A stretch of 64,000 nucleotides of DNA, taken from positions 124,001 to 188,000 of the forward strand of contig NZ_RBCI01000006.1 of NCBI RefSeq assembly GCF_003628535.1, given 5' to 3'. The notes below the pieces were generated by a model, which was not told where the DNA came from, searched no databases, and was given only the letters and a program-made list of their open reading frames with translations. Below are positions 62,101 to 64,000 of this stretch, one piece after another. The DNA comes from Flavisolibacter nicotianae. Lineage in GTDB: Bacteria; Bacteroidota; Bacteroidia; Chitinophagales; Chitinophagaceae. Both the position numbers and the translations under genes were made by a program. Position 1 is the first letter of the stretch. Each line of letters starts with the position of its first letter.

Positions 62101-63795
62101 TTACAACCGTATTACTTTCTTTGGCTTGCAGGCTGCCTTCAGCGAGTCAAGATTTTCCTGAAGGGTTTTTTGCGCCAATCTCAGCTCTTTGATCGAAGCA
62201 TCGGGCATGGGGTTCGCTGCGCAACGGGCTTTTGTTTTCAGGCTGCTTTCCATTTTTTGCAGTTCTGCCAGTGCCTGTGTATAAACATTTTGTACGCTAT
62301 CCATCTGAACCTGCACCATAGCTTTGTCAACTTCCTGCTGAATGGCATCCCAGTTCATCTTGTCGTAATTGGCTTTCATGTTTTGTTCGATAGATGCCCA
62401 ACCCACCTTATCGAGTTCGCGAAGGTATTCCTGCCGGGCAATGGCTTTTTCCCTGGTGCTCATGGCATCGCCGATAGACGATTCAATTTCTTTCCACTGT
62501 AGGGTTCTGGCAACTTTTTTCGTTGCATCTATGGTGGTCTTTACTTTTTGCTTTTCTTCCCTGGTAAGGCTGCCATCGACTTCATCAAAATCGACCGGTA
62601 CAACCTGGCTGGCAGCCGGAGTGGTTGGCTCTGCTAGTTCCGGCTGAACCTGGAAATCGGTTATTTCAATTTTTACCTGCCCTGTAGCAGGATTGCTGCG
62701 TGTAGTCGCCTTTGCAGTAAAGGCTCCTGTTTCAAGAACAGGAACAAACTTTTCTTCCACCGATTTGTTCCGGTTGTTTAACTGCCACGGACTCAACACT
62801 GCATTATCCGCCATAACCATGGATTCTCCACTTTTGGCGTCTTTGATGATCAATACTGAATTGAAAAGCAGAACGCAGAACATTGCCAGGAACAAGGGAA
62901 TGACCTGGACCAGTTTGAAAGATTTTTTCTTTTCCATTCCAACAATTTTTTCGATGCGAGTCAGCAAATTTTGCTTTCCGGCGGCAGCAAGGGCCAGCGA
63001 GTGGTGACGGCCGGAGTTTTTTTCAAGGTGCAGAAGGGCAGAGGCGTAGCTGACTTTATCGTATCCAAATTGCAAGACCACTTCATCGCAGCAAGCTTCG
63101 CGTTCGGCCTCGATCGTGTTCATGAAATACTTTACAAACGGGTTAAAGTAAAGAAGGGTGTAAATGATCGAAACAATCAAATTCAAAAGATAGTCGTAAC
63201 GGCGGATGTGCGAAAGTTCGTGCAGCAGGATGGCTTCCACCTGCGCTGTTGTCAGTTGGTTCATGGCAGCAACCGGCAAGAGAATAATGGGCTTGATATA
63301 ACCCACAGTCACAGGCGAATTGACCAGGGAGGAAACAACCACTTTTACTTTCTTGGTAATTCCCAGCAGGAAAGCGACTTTCTGAACAAAAAGCCGGTAG
63401 TCAAGTTGTGCTTTAGCCTGCCCCTCGGTTTTGATCTTTTGCACAAAGCGCCAGTTTTTAAAAAGACGGGCAGCGGGGAAAACGAGTAAAAGCAGGTAGG
63501 TTACGGATGCCGCCAAAAGACAGATGTGCAAAAGCAGGTTGGAGTGCACGACTGTATTCTCGAAGAAAGCGTAGGAAGACGAGTGATTTTGGTAATAAAA
63601 CAGGAATGTGCTGGCAAACCAGGTAAAACCGATCAGCATGGCGCCGACCGAAGCCTGGTATTTGCGGGCAGAAGATAGTTTTACGGTATGATTGACGCTG
63701 CAAAAGAGTGCCCAAAGCAGGGCCATTTGCCATAAGCTGTTAAGAGTTGCCCATCCAAGTGCCTGCATAAAATGGGACTGCATCCAAGCGGACAT
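62101..63795 (-). CDS. M56 (BlaR1-like) membrane metallopeptidase
   Basis: The 564-residue protein has four membrane helices in the N-terminal half and the zinc motif ILLHELSHIRRYD (about residue 195) with a distal EREACCDE. After a further helix (VIPLFLAMFCVLLFNSVLII) a long charged periplasmic part without a penicillin-binding domain follows (about 320-564). In BlaR1 and MecR1 such peptidases cleave a BlaI-type repressor upon a signal. The BlaI-like gene is 2 bases upstream on the same strand. The inducer here is unknown, as the β-lactam sensor is absent. Confidence 0.93.
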   Translation of the reverse strand: MSAWMQSHFMQALGWATLNSLWQMALLWALFCSVNHTVKLSSARKYQASVGAMLIGFTWFASTFLFYYQNHSSSYAFFENTVVHSNLLLHICLLAASVTYLLLLVFPAARLFKNWRFVQKIKTEGQAKAQLDYRLFVQKVAFLLGITKKVKVVVSSLVNSPVTVGYIKPIILLPVAAMNQLTTAQVEAILLHELSHIRRYDYLLNLIVSIIYTLLYFNPFVKYFMNTIEAEREACCDEVVLQFGYDKVSYASALLHLEKNSGRHHSLALAAAGKQNLLTRIEKIVGMEKKKSFKLVQVIPLFLAMFCVLLFNSVLIIKDAKSGESMVMADNAVLSPWQLNNRNKSVEEKFVPVLETGAFTAKATTRSNPATGQVKIEITDFQVQPELAEPTTPAASQVVPVDFDEVDGSLTREEKQKVKTTIDATKKVARTLQWKEIESSIGDAMSTREKAIARQEYLRELDKVGWASIEQNMKANYDKMNWDAIQQEVDKAMVQVQMDSVQNVYTQALAELQKMESSLKTKARCAANPMPDASIKELRLAQKTLQENLDSLKAACKPKKVIRL

Positions 63796-63797
63796 CG

Positions 63798-64000
63798 TTA
63801 CTGTTTTTTGAGGTTCTCAATCAATTTTTGAATTTCCTCCAGCTCCTCGGCGGATACCTTTTGGTCCCCGCTCCCCAACGCCTGCAAGACTAATTGTGTT
63901 GATGATCCGCCAAACAGCGAATCGATCATTTTGGTCAGTAAATGCTTTTGTGTTTTTTCTTTGTTTACCGCTGCCTGGTACACATGGGTACGCATGCTTT
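63798..64000 (-). CDS. BlaI/MecI/CopY-family repressor, 5' end outside window
   Basis: Only the C-terminal 67 codons are visible, and the frame runs past the window edge. The stretch THVYQAAVNKEKTQKHLL and KMIDSLFGGSSTQLVLQAL followed by SAEELEEIQKLIENLKK is the dimerisation part of BlaI-family winged-helix repressors. It is coupled to the M56 peptidase gene. The DNA-binding domain lies to the right. Confidence 0.88.
   Translation of the reverse strand, partial: SMRTHVYQAAVNKEKTQKHLLTKMIDSLFGGSSTQLVLQALGSGDQKVSAEELEEIQKLIENLKKQ

Overview
The window is an ordinary chromosomal segment of a Bacteroidota bacterium, most likely family Chitinophagaceae. The evidence is a large PKD-repeat protein with a CHU_C-type type IX secretion signal next to a PorP/SprF protein, the nusB-DUF1573-yajC gene order, long SecA and NusB proteins, many SPII lipoproteins, and several promoters with the Bacteroidota -7 word TAnnTTTG. 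I see no rRNA, tRNA, CRISPR array, phage or insertion sequence.

Layout. 1-5 kb: the end of a LytTR response regulator, an ECF sigma factor with two small membrane proteins, more small membrane proteins, and a CvpA-CAP fusion. 5-8 kb: class I and class II fructose-bisphosphate aldolases side by side. 8-12 kb: a Cache/PAS histidine kinase, a kinase-fold protein of unknown role, and a BtuF-like protein with no signal peptide, then an island of seven hairpins (12222-12530). 12.5-15.2 kb: yajC, a DUF1573 lipoprotein, nusB, a small exported protein and a PspC protein. 15.3-22.6 kb: aconitase, a lipoprotein with a CX4CH motif, ubiX, a DPP IV-like peptidase and a histidine kinase. 23-29 kb: a lipoprotein/membrane-protein pair, a redoxin, an Omp85-like barrel, then efp-accB-accC. 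30-33 kb: a fatty acid hydroxylase facing an apparent operon of a sphingomyelin-synthase-like PAP2 protein, a PhyH dioxygenase and an SDR; this is a candidate lipid-tailoring locus. 33-37 kb: groES-groEL, a 32-codon micro-gene, a possible small RNA or leader, and an outer-membrane barrel. 37-41 kb: GNAT and secA. 41-46.6 kb: an AraC regulator, then two tandem vanadium-haloperoxidase-like lipoproteins of equal length and a third lipoprotein. 47-56 kb: atpG (apart from other atp genes), scpB, lysA, a secreted protein, a thioredoxin-like protein, a DUF4442 protein, pyrB, coaD, a Nudix protein, pyrE, an exported HMA protein and a LEA14-like lipoprotein. 56.7-64 kb: the 1442-residue T9SS cargo with its PorP/SprF partner, then an M56 (BlaR1-like) peptidase and the end of a BlaI-like repressor.

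Most of the window is housekeeping: central carbon metabolism, fatty acid initiation, pyrimidine, CoA and lysine synthesis, chaperones, Sec export. The accessory parts are the haloperoxidase locus, the lipid locus, the T9SS adhesin pair and the unexplained structured intergenic DNA. The last comprises the hairpin island, four gaps filled with degenerate short-word repeats beside housekeeping genes (27520-27614, 33750-33857, 46970-47058, 47947-48035), and a promoter-to-terminator unit without a long gene at 35968-36156. No single new system is proven; these are the places most worth a second look.
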